From JACMLD01 sp044227095 (lineage in GTDB: Bacteria; Bacteroidota; Bacteroidia; Chitinophagales; Chitinophagaceae), in the NCBI GenBank assembly GCA_044227095.1, contig JBGAFV010000001.1, positions 2,914,001 to 2,978,000 on the forward strand: 64,000 nucleotides of DNA, in the 5' to 3' direction. Positions 26,519 through 35,139 of this stretch are shown here, in pieces. The translations under genes were made by a program, and so were the position numbers. Position 1 is the stretch's first letter. Every line of letters starts with the position of its first letter. The notes under the pieces were generated by a model. The model saw only the letters and a list, made by a program, of their open reading frames with translations. It was not told where the DNA came from and searched no databases.

Positions 26519-28234
26519 TTATAGCTTATAAATAATGGCCTCATAGGGCCTCATTTTATGGTCTTTTGATGGTGCAGGATAGTTGCTGAGCAATATGGTT
26601 GCCTTATTTGTATTGATGCCTGTGTTTACAATTGCGGTGCTATCGGTAAAGTTTAATAATACCAGTATTTTTTTACCGTTGTCTTCGCGTATATACGCAT
26701 ATACGGAAGGGTTGTTTTTGTCAAGCAAAGTATACCTGCCGTAAACAAGCACAGAATTTTGTTTGCGCAGCTTTGTAAGTTTCCTGAAATAATTTAATAC
26801 TGAATTTGGATCTGCTGTTTGTGCAGCTTTATTAACTGTTATATAATCCGGATTAACTTTTATCCAGGGCGTACCGCTTGTAAAGCCTGCGTTATTATCG
26901 GCATTCCATTGAAAAGGCGTGCGGCCATTATCCCGCGAAACTAGTTTTTGTTTTTGCAGGTATTGCATGGTATCGCCCCCTGCATTTTTTACAGCCGTAT
27001 AACCATTAATGGTTTGCACGTCGCGGTAATCTGCAACACTGCTGAATTTAATGTTTATCATACCCAGTTCATCACCATAATAATAGTACGGTGTTCCCCG
27101 CATTGTCATTATAAAAGTGCTGAGCATTTTAGATGACAGTTCACGAAATGCGGGACTGTCGTTACCAAAGCGGCTTACCATTCTTGCATTATCGTGGTTA
27201 GCAAGAAAAATTGACAACCAGCCTTTTTTTGCAAATGCACTGTCCCACTTGCTGTAAACCTGTTTAAATTTTAAGAGATTGTATCCATCAGTGTTAGGGA
27301 GATCAATTCCATCAAATGCATAGGCCATATTCAGTTCATGCCTTTCGGGGTCTACAAGATTATGTGCATCTTCAAAACTGCTTCCTGCACCTTCTGCAAC
27401 TGTCATCAGTTTGTATTTACTGAAAACTTCGCTGTTCATTTCTTTTATATAAGAATGAATGCCCTTGCCCATGCCATAATATTTTGCAATATTGTTTTCA
27501 TAACCAGGCGGAAGAGGAGGGAAGGTTGTATCTTTTGCTACAAATTGAAAGGCGTCCATTCTAAAACCATCAATGCCTTTTGCCACCCAGAACTTCATGA
27601 TATCATTTACTTCTTTTCTTACCTGTGGATTTTCCCAATTAAGATCTGGTTGTTTGCGACTGAAATAATGCAGGTAATAAGCATTGGTAAGAGAATCGTA
27701 TTTCCATGCATCGTGCTGCACATCAAAAAAACTCCAGCGATAAGTTGGTTTTCCTCTTTCTGCATTCCACCAGTGATAGTAATTGCGGTAAGGGCTGGTG
27801 CGTGAACTTCTTGATTGTTTAAACCACTCATGTTCATCGCTGGTATGATTAACCACAAGATCCATTACCAGTTTTATATTTCTTTCGTGAAGCCCTTTTA
27901 ACAATGCATCAAAATCTGCCATTGTTCCAAAGTCTTTCATGATGTCGCGGTAATTGCTAATGTCGTAACCATTATCATCATTAGGCGATTCATAAATTGG
28001 GTTCAGCCAAACCACATCAATGCCCAGGCTTTTTAAATAATCCAGTTTTGAAATAATGCCTTTTAGATCGCCAATGCCATCTCCATCGCTGTCTTTAAAA
28101 CTGCGGGGGTATAACTGGTAAACAATGGCTTCTTTCCACCATTGACGATCAGGCAATGTATTGCTTTTGGTTTGGCCGGATGAAGTTGTGGCAAATGCAA
28201 AAAATAATAAAGTAATGGCAATTGAATATTTCAT
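26519..28234 (-). CDS. GH13 alpha-glucosidase/alpha-amylase family enzyme, exported
   Basis: A 571-residue enzyme. I chose the ATG at 28234, which opens a proper signal peptide ending SSGQ; a longer reading would precede it with 24 charged residues. GH13 region I (DLVVNHTSDEH), region II with the nucleophile Asp (GIDGFRMDAF), region III (VAEGAG) and region IV (FLANHDNARM) are in the right order. The start KEAIVYQLYPRSFKDSDGDGIGDLKGI is typical of oligo-1,6-glucosidase/alpha-glucosidase types, here split in description only. It cleaves alpha-glucosidic bonds of malto- or isomalto-oligosaccharides in the periplasm. The calcium-type DSDGDGIGD loop is visible. Confidence 0.92.
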   Translation of the reverse strand: MKYSIAITLLFFAFATTSSGQTKSNTLPDRQWWKEAIVYQLYPRSFKDSDGDGIGDLKGIISKLDYLKSLGIDVVWLNPIYESPNDDNGYDISNYRDIMKDFGTMADFDALLKGLHERNIKLVMDLVVNHTSDEHEWFKQSRSSRTSPYRNYYHWWNAERGKPTYRWSFFDVQHDAWKYDSLTNAYYLHYFSRKQPDLNWENPQVRKEVNDIMKFWVAKGIDGFRMDAFQFVAKDTTFPPLPPGYENNIAKYYGMGKGIHSYIKEMNSEVFSKYKLMTVAEGAGSSFEDAHNLVDPERHELNMAYAFDGIDLPNTDGYNLLKFKQVYSKWDSAFAKKGWLSIFLANHDNARMVSRFGNDSPAFRELSSKMLSTFIMTMRGTPYYYYGDELGMINIKFSSVADYRDVQTINGYTAVKNAGGDTMQYLQKQKLVSRDNGRTPFQWNADNNAGFTSGTPWIKVNPDYITVNKAAQTADPNSVLNYFRKLTKLRKQNSVLVYGRYTLLDKNNPSVYAYIREDNGKKILVLLNFTDSTAIVNTGINTNKATILLSNYPAPSKDHKMRPYEAIIYKL

Positions 28235-28516
28235 GGCAGCTAGTTGAATAAGAGTGCCATTGAAGTTACGACAATTGGGGTTGCGAACCTTGAATTTGGT
28301 AACCAAACAATTAGTACAATATGCTTACAAGTAAATTGTGGTCATCTTGTTAAGATAGTAATTGCGCAGTATTATTTATCTTACCATGCATTAAAGAAAG
28401 AAATATCTGTTGTTTGAATACGTTCTTTTATATCCGGTGTTTAGTTTTACAACTCTATAAAGCATAAAATTTTAAACACCCTTTCAGTGTAATTATATAG
28501 CAAAATCAAAGAAACA

Positions 28517-30247
28517 TTGAAGAATCGTTGCCTTCTCATATTTATACTCCTCTTTTGTGTTTCAATAACAAGAATATATTCTCAATACACTACAATTGAG
28601 GGAATGGTTATTAGCAAGAAAACAAAATTGCCAGTTGAGAAAGCTTCTGCTCAATTTGGTCAATTCGGTTGTGCCACTAACAAAGGCGGGAAGTTTTCTT
28701 TAATTATTACAAGTGCAATTCCTGCAAACGCTACAATTACTATAAGCTGCGTTGGCTTTCGTAATAAAACTTTTTTAGTAAGCGGTATTACAAATCCTTT
28801 TATTGTAGAAATGGAAGATACTGCAAAGGTTTTGCAGGAAGTGATAGTTTCGGCCCAGGCAAAAACAATTATAGAGAAAGCAATTGCTAGGATCGGCATT
28901 AACTATCCCGACAAACCTTCTGTAGTATCTGGCATTCTGCGTTTGCATTTTGGACAAAGTAATGGGTACAATTATAATAATGATGCCTTTATTGACATGT
29001 ACACGCCACCTTATAAACAAGGTAACACGGCAGACGTAAGACTGGTAAATAATAAGTTGAATATTCAAAATGGAAAAGGATTTGATTCACTTAATGTAAT
29101 CAGATGGATTGGTGCTTACTCTTCAGCATCAAGCTCTGATTTTGTTTCCAGAAGACCTGCGTTTATGCAGATAAAGTCTATGAAGTATTTTGCTTATGAA
29201 CTTACTGGCAAAACACTAATAGATGACCATACTGTGTATGTGGTTGATGTGCTTTCCCGGGATAATTTAAGAGGCGTTGATTATAAGAGAATGAATGGCA
29301 CACTTTATATTGATACCATAAATTACGCTTTTGTAAGAGGGGATTTTTATTATTATGATATAAAGCATCTTTTTTTTATCCCAATCACTGATTTTTTTGT
29401 AACAACTCTTTATGAGCAAAATGGGAATAAGTGGAACTTAAAGAAAGTGCAAACAAAAGCTGAGGGTAATTCCGGCAATATAGTTTTGGCAAACACTTCC
29501 ACAAATTTTGTAACTACTTCAATCGATACAGTAAATGTTCATAAGTTTTCTTACGACGAAACTATTCAGCACGGTGACGTAACCCAAAAAGTAAATAGAA
29601 TTGCAGACTCAACTCAATGGATAAAGTATGACAGTGTGTTTGTAAAAGCAGAAAAGCAAAATGAGATTAATGAGGTTGTAATCGCCAATAGAGATACTTT
29701 AAATATACAAATAACGGGTCATGGTTCTTCATTTAAGAGAAAAGTTCAAGGATTAGCCCAATATATACATGATCGCTATAGCATGGGGATAGGGTTCACG
29801 AGGTTGCCTATAAATATAATGGCAAATCAGCAAAATATTTCTGGCATTTCAATGTTTTCATTTGATATTATTGGGAAGCTTCAATTGAGCAAGACCCTGC
29901 TTTTTCAAGTAAATAGCTGTCTTGACGCTGGTATTGGCGGTGTGGAAAACAAGCAAACAGGTTATTATCTTTCAAATGCTTTTACCATTAAACAATATTC
30001 CCGAAATATTTTTCTTTCAATTTTTGCAGGCTATAATAAAATTGCATTTTCCAGTGATAAAAAAAGTATCAAAAACACTTTTCATAATTGGGCAATCGGC
30101 CTCAATAGTGTATTCGAGATAAATCATAAGCTAAGTATGTTTGTTAGCGGGTCTTATAATCACACATTCAGTAATAAAATCCAAGGGGATATAATCATTG
30201 AGCCAGCAAGATTTTCTTATTCTTTAGGTATTATGTACAAGCTTTAA
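28517..30247 (+). CDS. Outer-membrane protein with carboxypeptidase-like regulatory domain
   Basis: A 576-residue protein starting with TTG at 28517, the only start that keeps the signal peptide (ending RIYSQ). Residues of about 25-100 form the Ig-like CarboxypepD_reg domain common in TonB-linked proteins (TIEGMVISKKTKLPVEKA). VLQEVIVSA is the motif usually preceding the plug or beta-barrel part. The C-terminal 200 residues have the alternating strands of a small beta-barrel and end in an aromatic-rich strand. There is no TonB plug. It resembles DUF5686-type proteins. Function unknown. Confidence 0.75.
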   Translation: MKNRCLLIFILLFCVSITRIYSQYTTIEGMVISKKTKLPVEKASAQFGQFGCATNKGGKFSLIITSAIPANATITISCVGFRNKTFLVSGITNPFIVEMEDTAKVLQEVIVSAQAKTIIEKAIARIGINYPDKPSVVSGILRLHFGQSNGYNYNNDAFIDMYTPPYKQGNTADVRLVNNKLNIQNGKGFDSLNVIRWIGAYSSASSSDFVSRRPAFMQIKSMKYFAYELTGKTLIDDHTVYVVDVLSRDNLRGVDYKRMNGTLYIDTINYAFVRGDFYYYDIKHLFFIPITDFFVTTLYEQNGNKWNLKKVQTKAEGNSGNIVLANTSTNFVTTSIDTVNVHKFSYDETIQHGDVTQKVNRIADSTQWIKYDSVFVKAEKQNEINEVVIANRDTLNIQITGHGSSFKRKVQGLAQYIHDRYSMGIGFTRLPINIMANQQNISGISMFSFDIIGKLQLSKTLLFQVNSCLDAGIGGVENKQTGYYLSNAFTIKQYSRNIFLSIFAGYNKIAFSSDKKSIKNTFHNWAIGLNSVFEINHKLSMFVSGSYNHTFSNKIQGDIIIEPARFSYSLGIMYKL

Positions 30248-30263
30248 AAATGGAAAGGTGCTG

Positions 30264-30644
30264 ATGAAAGAAATAAAAACTTATAAAATAATAATTGCTC
30301 TTTTAATCGTTTCCTGCGTACATGATATACTCCTTGGTCATATTTTCAAATCTTTTGGTATTGATCCACCTCAACGGGGTAAAAACTATGGTTTAACTGA
30401 AACTGTCATTGCGGCACTTATTTTCGCCCCTCTATTCGAAACATATATTTGTCAATACTTGCCATATAAAGGGCTGTTACATATAAGGCGGCTTTATAAA
30501 TCTAAATATTTTGTAGTTGCATACGTCTTTTTGGCAACGCTGTTGTTTAGTTTGTCTCATTATTACTCATGGATGTATATAGCAGCTACAATTTTCCCCG
30601 GATTTTTGATGTCATATTTCTTTCATTTTTTTTATAAAAAATAA
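30264..30644 (+). CDS. Short CPBP-like membrane protein
   Basis: A 126-residue hydrophobic protein with three to four spans. LTETVIAALIFAPLFETYICQ resembles motif 1 of the CPBP (CAAX protease/bacteriocin-processing) family, normally EExxxR, here FETYICQ. LLFSLSHYYSW resembles motif 2 (HxxxN/F). It is shorter than usual CPBP proteins (about 200 or more residues) and one Glu of the pair is missing, so activity is doubtful. Last gene before the ICE; it ends naturally in FFYKK. I use the ATG at 30264; a GTG two codons earlier is possible. Confidence 0.65.
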   Translation: MKEIKTYKIIIALLIVSCVHDILLGHIFKSFGIDPPQRGKNYGLTETVIAALIFAPLFETYICQYLPYKGLLHIRRLYKSKYFVVAYVFLATLLFSLSHYYSWMYIAATIFPGFLMSYFFHFFYKK

Positions 30645-30895
30645 CTGCAAAAAGCAAAAATAGGCAAAACGGCGAAGTCCGCTCAAACACAGTAGTTTAT
30701 GACACATGGGTCTAAAATTGGAAGTCACTGTACTTTAGTTTTTGGGCTTGAAAAGACAGGGTTAGGTTACTAAATCGTTACTGGTTACAATCTAATCACC
30801 ATTTCGCAACTGATTATATTTCAGTCTTTTGCATTCCTTTTCATCTTTCCTTGTAACTCATTGAAATTTAATTTTAAACATTAAACAATCGAGTT

Positions 30896-32224
30896 ATGGA
30901 ACAGGCGAAAAGGTCAACGTTTAAGCTGCTTTTCTATCTAAAGAAAAACGAACCAAAAAAGAACGGCGCAGTTGCAATTATGGGGCGCATCACCATTGAT
31001 GGGAGCCCCGCATCGTTCAGCACCAAGCTGGAAATTCACCCCGACAATTGGGATTTAAAGTATGGACGTGTTTCAGGCAAGAGCAATCAGGCTGTAACCC
31101 TTAACGGTAAGCTGGACAAAATACGGACACGTATTGATAAGATTTACGATGATATGATGAAAGACGAGGGCTTTGCCACCGCAGATAAGGTAAAGCTATC
31201 GTTTCTTGGTGTCGGGGTAATGGACGATGCTATCCTAAAGGTCTTCAAACAAGAGAATAAGGATTTTGAAAAAATGGTAGCAAAAGGCGAAAGGTCAGCA
31301 AGCACCTACGCCAAGTACAAAAAAGTTTACGAACACCTTGCGGAGTTCATCAAACTGCGCTACCATAGGGAGGATATGGCTTTCCGGGAATTGAAGTCGG
31401 ATTTTATACGTGAGTTTGATTTCTTTTTGAGGATTGACAAGGAATGTACCCATAATACGGTTTGGGTTTATACAATGCCAGTTATTGCATTGGCAAAACT
31501 GGCGGTCAAATGCAAGTTGATACGGGATAATCCTTTTGAGGATTACGAAATCGGCATGGAGGAAACCGACCGTAGCTATCTCTTAAAAGAGGATGTAGAA
31601 AAACTGATGCTTTTAAAGCCATCCAAACGCAGGTATGAACTCGTAAAAGACCTCTTTATTTTCAGTTGCTTTACAGGGCTTTCCTATATTGATATTAAAA
31701 AGCTGAAGTGGAGCAATATTCAGTCCTTTTTTGACGGGCATCAATGGATTATTAGCCGCAGGAAAAAATCAGACGTTGCTTCCAATGTCCGGCTTATGGA
31801 AATCCCTAAGCGCATCATTGAAAAATACAGGTGTGTTACCCGCAACGATTTTATATTTCCAGTTCCATCCAACTCAACCTGTAATGTCCATGTAAGAAAA
31901 CTTACGGAGGAAGCAGGTATTGTTACTGAACAAAAAATATCGTTCCACACAGCCCGCCATACTTTCGCCACGATGTTTTTAACCGAGGGTGTACCTCTTG
32001 AAAGCCTTAGCAAAATGATGGGACACAAGCATATCACCACTACGCAGATTTACGCTAAAATCACCAGCCAAAAAATCAGCAAGGATATGGATTTGGTTTC
32101 TCCAAAATTTGCAGCTATGGAAAACGCATTTGTTGCCATGCAGGTGGAGGCTGCTACGCAGGAGGAAACAGTAACCAATGTCAAAATCATTGTTGATGAG
32201 CAGGAGTTTGAATATGCTACATGA
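30896..32224 (+). CDS. int: Tyrosine recombinase (ICE integrase), IntDOT-like
   Basis: A 442-residue site-specific recombinase. The N-terminal arm-binding domain occupies about residues 1-110, the SAM-like core-binding domain about 115-225 and the catalytic domain about 230-395. Catalytic residues visible are Lys near 290-291, H351 and R354 (FHTARHTF), H377 (MMGHKH) and nucleophile Y386. The box I arginine expected in TGLRxxDI is Ser263 (TGLSYIDI). CTnDOT integrase is known to have Ser at this position, so the enzyme is probably active and of that group. It integrates and excises the element together with the small HTH proteins. Confidence 0.93.
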   Translation: MEQAKRSTFKLLFYLKKNEPKKNGAVAIMGRITIDGSPASFSTKLEIHPDNWDLKYGRVSGKSNQAVTLNGKLDKIRTRIDKIYDDMMKDEGFATADKVKLSFLGVGVMDDAILKVFKQENKDFEKMVAKGERSASTYAKYKKVYEHLAEFIKLRYHREDMAFRELKSDFIREFDFFLRIDKECTHNTVWVYTMPVIALAKLAVKCKLIRDNPFEDYEIGMEETDRSYLLKEDVEKLMLLKPSKRRYELVKDLFIFSCFTGLSYIDIKKLKWSNIQSFFDGHQWIISRRKKSDVASNVRLMEIPKRIIEKYRCVTRNDFIFPVPSNSTCNVHVRKLTEEAGIVTEQKISFHTARHTFATMFLTEGVPLESLSKMMGHKHITTTQIYAKITSQKISKDMDLVSPKFAAMENAFVAMQVEAATQEETVTNVKIIVDEQEFEYAT

Positions 32225-32841
32225 CATTTCTATATCACTAAACCAATAGCAGGATTTATATCCTGCTTTTTTTGTGTCCATACTTAACCCCAAAGCACAT
32301 TTAATGCCCTCTGCGCACATCCTGCCCTTAAAAGAGCTTTGTCGGGCTCTGCTGATAAAGACTATTAAAAAATGCCCGCCCACATCCTTTACAATCATTT
32401 TTCAATACCCTTTATGTGGCTTTCGTAGCCACACATCAAAAACGATTTTTAGAAATTCAGTGAGTTAGAAGTAAAATTTCTATCCCATTTAGAACCATTT
32501 GCCAATGCAATTTTCATTGCTTCCACCCATGTTTTTTTATCCAAGAAGCCTGTATGCTTATTGTTTACGTTTCAAGAGCAAAGGTATGACCGTGTTCTTA
32601 ACGGCGACAAAAGGTCATGCAAGTTTGAAAAAAAATCTCCACCCTTTGGGTAGTATTTTTTCCCAAAACCTTGTGTCGCCTAAACACTAACCTTTTATGC
32701 TCGTGAAACGAAACATAGCATACTCCGGCTCCTTAGACGAATAAAAAAAATGTCAGACATGAAAATTAAAAGCATTGGAAATGGTAAAGAAACGAAACAG
32801 CACCTCCCCACCATACCGAATAAATCAAAAAAATCAATACG
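32225..32841. other. 617-base ICE spacer with a leftward promoter
   Basis: No ORF here has a plausible protein. It holds an exact leftward promoter (32579-32612) and a T/A-rich run at 32627-32660 with a CACCCTTTGGGTAG palindrome. It may be a regulatory or end region of the element. Confidence 0.5.
32579..32612 (-). promoter_or_regulatory. Leftward Bacteroidota promoter facing the end of int
   Basis: Minus strand TTTTG (plus 32608-32612) and TACCTTTG (plus 32579-32586) with 21 bases between them fit the -33/-7 consensus exactly. Transcription would run left into the 3' end of int, with no sense gene in between. Confidence 0.5.
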
Positions 32842-33249
32842 ATGAAAGCATTAAATAAAATGGACAATTTGGATAAAGGAACACTACTTAGCAAACTGTT
32901 CCCCGAAGAATTACAGGACATTCAAAACGCAATAGAAAAGCAATGTGACTACTTTCTGCAAAATGAAACCGCCTTTCGTGAGGGTTGGTATCAAAAGGGA
33001 TTTTTTACCGCAGAATTTTGGTACAGGCTTGTAGAGAATGCACACAAGACAATCGGAAAAAACGACCGCCAATTATGGAAACGCCCAAACTGGTTTGCTG
33101 ACCATTTTTTTGACGGACACAATTCATTGTTTGCTGTACACTGCCTTATCGAGTATGCAGACAACAAAGAGTGTAACACTGATTTAAAACGGGCGATACA
33201 CCTGCTTTTCGGAAGTGAAAAATTATTACAGATTACATTAAACGATTAG
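32842..33249 (+). CDS. Conserved ICE protein of unknown function
   Basis: A 135-residue soluble protein rich in aromatic residues and helices (FREGWYQKGFFTAEFWYRLVENAHK; the quoted string is two neighbouring parts). Segments such as NWFADHFFDGHNSLFAVHCLIEYA contain several His and Asp but no recognised motif. It is the first of three small rightward genes after the integrase. I do not recognise a function. An alternative start is the Met six codons in. Confidence 0.65.
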   Translation: MKALNKMDNLDKGTLLSKLFPEELQDIQNAIEKQCDYFLQNETAFREGWYQKGFFTAEFWYRLVENAHKTIGKNDRQLWKRPNWFADHFFDGHNSLFAVHCLIEYADNKECNTDLKRAIHLLFGSEKLLQITLND

Positions 33250-33303
33250 CGATAACCACAGGCGACCGTCTGCAAAAGTGGTTGCCTTTTAAAATCAAAG
33301 ACA

Positions 33304-33495
33304 ATGAAAATAAGAGATAAAAAAGGAGAATGGATTGAAGTTACAGACCTTAAAAAAGCCATTCAGCAAGCAGGCTGGTATAAAGAATATCAGCACGACC
33401 CGCCAACAGAAAGCGATAAAGAACGACAGGCATATTGGGCAGATATGCACGAGAAATTGTTGGAATTAAAAGCAAAACACACCCATAATACTTAG
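33304..33495 (+). CDS. Small conserved ICE protein
   Basis: A 63-residue hydrophilic protein (MKIRDKKGEWIEVTDLKKAI at the start, charged helix at the end). It lies 54 bases after the previous gene on the same strand. It has no signal peptide or known motif. Small ORFs of this kind are frequent in Bacteroidota ICEs near the integrase. Function unknown. Confidence 0.55.
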   Translation: MKIRDKKGEWIEVTDLKKAIQQAGWYKEYQHDPPTESDKERQAYWADMHEKLLELKAKHTHNT

Positions 33496-33529
33496 GTAGT
33501 TTCTTGCAATCCCCCACGTTTATATTTTG

Positions 33530-33537
33530 TATTTTTG
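33530..33537 (+). promoter_or_regulatory. -7 box before the small membrane gene
   Basis: TATTTTTG matches TAnnTTTG and is 45 bases before the ATG at 33583. A TTG at 33504-33506 could serve as -33 with a slightly long spacer (23). Confidence 0.4.
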
Positions 33538-33582
33538 TTTATAACGGATTGGATAGGTTTTGTTAAATTAAAAAGTAGAATT

Positions 33583-33855
33583 ATGGTATCATCATTAGTT
33601 ATAGGAATAATATTTTTAGTAGCGGGTTTGGCGTTGCGTTATTGGATTAACCGCAGGAAGTTTTACAGGCGAAGCCCCACCGGAGCGGAAGGGTTTTCCA
33701 GCTATGAAAAATCGGTTGCCATTAAGTTTATCGAACGTGTCGGCAAATGGATAGCGTATGCTTTGATTATTTTCGGGCTGTTATCGTTATGGGTATATTC
33801 AAGAGAGAAAAAAGAAAAGACATCCCAAAATATAGAGGTGCAAAAGCCCCGATAA
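33583..33855 (+). CDS. Small two-span membrane protein
   Basis: A 90-residue protein with an N-terminal span (about residues 2-19), a basic loop (NRRKFYRRSPTGAEG) and a second span (about 52-70), then a charged tail. I prefer the ATG at 33583 to an upstream one that would place 16 odd residues before the span. No family is recognised. It may regulate or assist the transfer machinery, but that is only positional. Confidence 0.6.
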   Translation: MVSSLVIGIIFLVAGLALRYWINRRKFYRRSPTGAEGFSSYEKSVAIKFIERVGKWIAYALIIFGLLSLWVYSREKKEKTSQNIEVQKPR

Positions 33856-34016
33856 ATAACCCCCACAATCTTATAACGGTACAAGTCTTTACAGGCTTGT
33901 ACCGTTTTCTTTTGCGCCAAACCGTACCATTCAAAGCCAAACACACCCGCATTTAGAATACGCTTTACAACCTTTCCTAATTTCCATTTCTGACGTGAAA
34001 ATGAGAGGAAAGGATT

Positions 34017-34322
34017 ATGGAAGTGATAGCAATACCGAAGTCTGTTCTTAAAGAACTGACCACAGAGCTGGACGAACTGTTACAGCTTACTACCGATGCA
34101 AGCAAAGCGTATGTAGGGATTTTTAACGGAGAGAGGTGGCTCGATAATCAGGAGGTATGCCTCATGCTGGGCATTACCAAACGCACCTTGCAATCATACA
34201 AAGACAAGGGGCTTTTGCCTTTTTCAAAATTGAACCGCAAAAATTATTACAAATTGTCGGATGTACAGCGTTTGCTTGCTCCCGATGCACAAACCCAAGA
34301 AAATGAGTATGGAACTTTTTGA
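34017..34322 (+). CDS. Helix-turn-helix excisionase-like protein 1
   Basis: A 101-residue protein with a MerR/excisionase-type winged helix at about residues 42-92: WLDNQEVCLMLGITKRTLQSY followed by a wing region (LLPFSKLNRKNYYKLSDVQRLL). In CTnDOT-like elements, paired small HTH proteins of this kind (Xis2c/Xis2d) help excision and activate transfer genes. Its end overlaps the start of the second HTH gene, so they are translationally coupled. Confidence 0.82.
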   Translation: MEVIAIPKSVLKELTTELDELLQLTTDASKAYVGIFNGERWLDNQEVCLMLGITKRTLQSYKDKGLLPFSKLNRKNYYKLSDVQRLLAPDAQTQENEYGTF

Positions 34323-34596
34323 TAGTGATGCAGAGGAAATAGCCTACTATAAAAGCAAGTTTGAGGAACTCCGCACCCGGATGGAACTCATACTGAACAA
34401 CTACCGCCCCGTAATGAATGGGGAAATTTATTTGTCGGGGGAAGATTTATGCAAACTGTTACATATTAGCAAGCGCACCTTACAGCAGTACAGGGATGAT
34501 AATATCCTGCCTTACGTGCAGATTGGTGGCAAAATCATCTTTAGACAGTCTGATATATTAGAAATATTGGAACGTAATTACATAAACAAATCATAA
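34303..34596 (+). CDS. Helix-turn-helix excisionase-like protein 2
   Basis: A 97-residue protein that starts inside the end of the preceding gene (ATG at 34303). The same fold as its neighbour appears at about residues 40-90: YLSGEDLCKLLHISKRTLQQY followed by ILPYVQIGGKIIFRQSDILEIL. The two are paralogues. The pair probably works with the integrase. Further 5' starts are open but overlap more of the first gene. Confidence 0.82.
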   Translation: MSMELFDSDAEEIAYYKSKFEELRTRMELILNNYRPVMNGEIYLSGEDLCKLLHISKRTLQQYRDDNILPYVQIGGKIIFRQSDILEILERNYINKS

Positions 34597-34619
34597 GCAA
34601 GTAGAAAGGTAAATGATTG

Positions 34620-34651
34620 GTTGTGTAAAAGAGGCAACATTGTTATCTTTG
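34620..34651 (+). promoter_or_regulatory. Promoter of the structured RNA
   Basis: GTTG at 34620-34623 (3 of 4 for TTTG) and TATCTTTG at 34644-34651 (exact TAnnTTTG) are spaced by 20 bases. Transcription would start at about 34658-34662, some 35 bases before the first stem. Confidence 0.65.
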
Positions 34652-34692
34652 CTATGTAACATATAAAAATCTTAAAGTGTTTTTGCTTTAAG

Positions 34693-34845
34693 TCTCGACA
34701 TTAGAAACTGGTAATTTTTACATCTCCGAGGCAATAAGTAAGAACGCTCATGCTATGGCGTGGGCGCTCGCTTATTCGGAGAGAGGCGTACCAGTGCCTT
34801 AATGTCGATGAGTGTGGCTGCCTGCGCCTCTTTTTATTTGCAGGC
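34693..34845 (+). ncRNA. Highly structured RNA (regulatory leader or stand-alone ncRNA)
   Basis: Nested helices are visible: P1 34695-34703 with 34800-34808 (9 perfect pairs, TCGACATTA/TAATGTCGA); P2 34707-34713 with 34789-34795 (7 pairs); P3 34724-34729 with 34776-34781, extended by 34734-34738 with 34771-34775; P4 34743-34753 with 34758-34768 (about 10 pairs, TATG loop). A further pairing AGAGGCG (34782-34788) with CGCCTCT (34825-34831) followed by Ts could be a terminator or pseudoknot, and GCCTGC/GCAGGC (34820-34825, 34840-34845) competes with it. I do not recognise an Rfam family. It precedes the 87-residue ORF and receiver gene. Confidence 0.7.
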
Positions 34846-34866
34846 TCCATTACTAAAACGGATATT

Positions 34867-35130
34867 ATGGACACTGTAAGCAATACTTATCCCGCCTTAG
34901 CATTTCCTGCTTCCGAATTGTCGGCTTTTGCAGTTACGATTGACTGCTTTATTATTTCCCTCAAAAATGGTACTGTGATAAGTTTTACTCCCGATGACTT
35001 GGGGGAGTTTTATCATTGGCTTATTATCCATAACATAAGAGATATACATAAGAAGGAAACTAAAAAAGAAACTCCATCCGTTACTAATTCAAGCAATGGT
35101 TGGAAAGGGTTATTCAAAAAACTAAAATAG
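34867..35130 (+). CDS. Small hypothetical ICE protein downstream of the structured RNA
   Basis: An 87-residue protein starting at the ATG at 34867; earlier in-frame Met codons lie within the structured RNA and would give an atypical N-terminus. It has a short beta-like part (AVTIDCFIISLKNGTVISFTP) and a helical acidic middle (DDLGEFYHWLIIHNIRDIHK), ending in a basic tail GWKGLFKKLK. It lies 9 bases before the receiver gene, so the two are likely one transcript controlled by the RNA. Function unknown. Confidence 0.6.
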   Translation: MDTVSNTYPALAFPASELSAFAVTIDCFIISLKNGTVISFTPDDLGEFYHWLIIHNIRDIHKKETKKETPSVTNSSNGWKGLFKKLK

Positions 35131-35139
35131 GTTGTAATT

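Noticed and set aside
30645..30895. tRNA gene as the ICE target
   Set aside because: No cloverleaf or T-loop sequence is visible in the interval on either strand.
34750..34866. N-terminal extension of the 87-residue protein through the structured RNA
   Set aside because: The extension would be encoded entirely by the P4/P3/P2/P1 helices; the ATG at 34867 gives a normal small protein and leaves the RNA as a leader.
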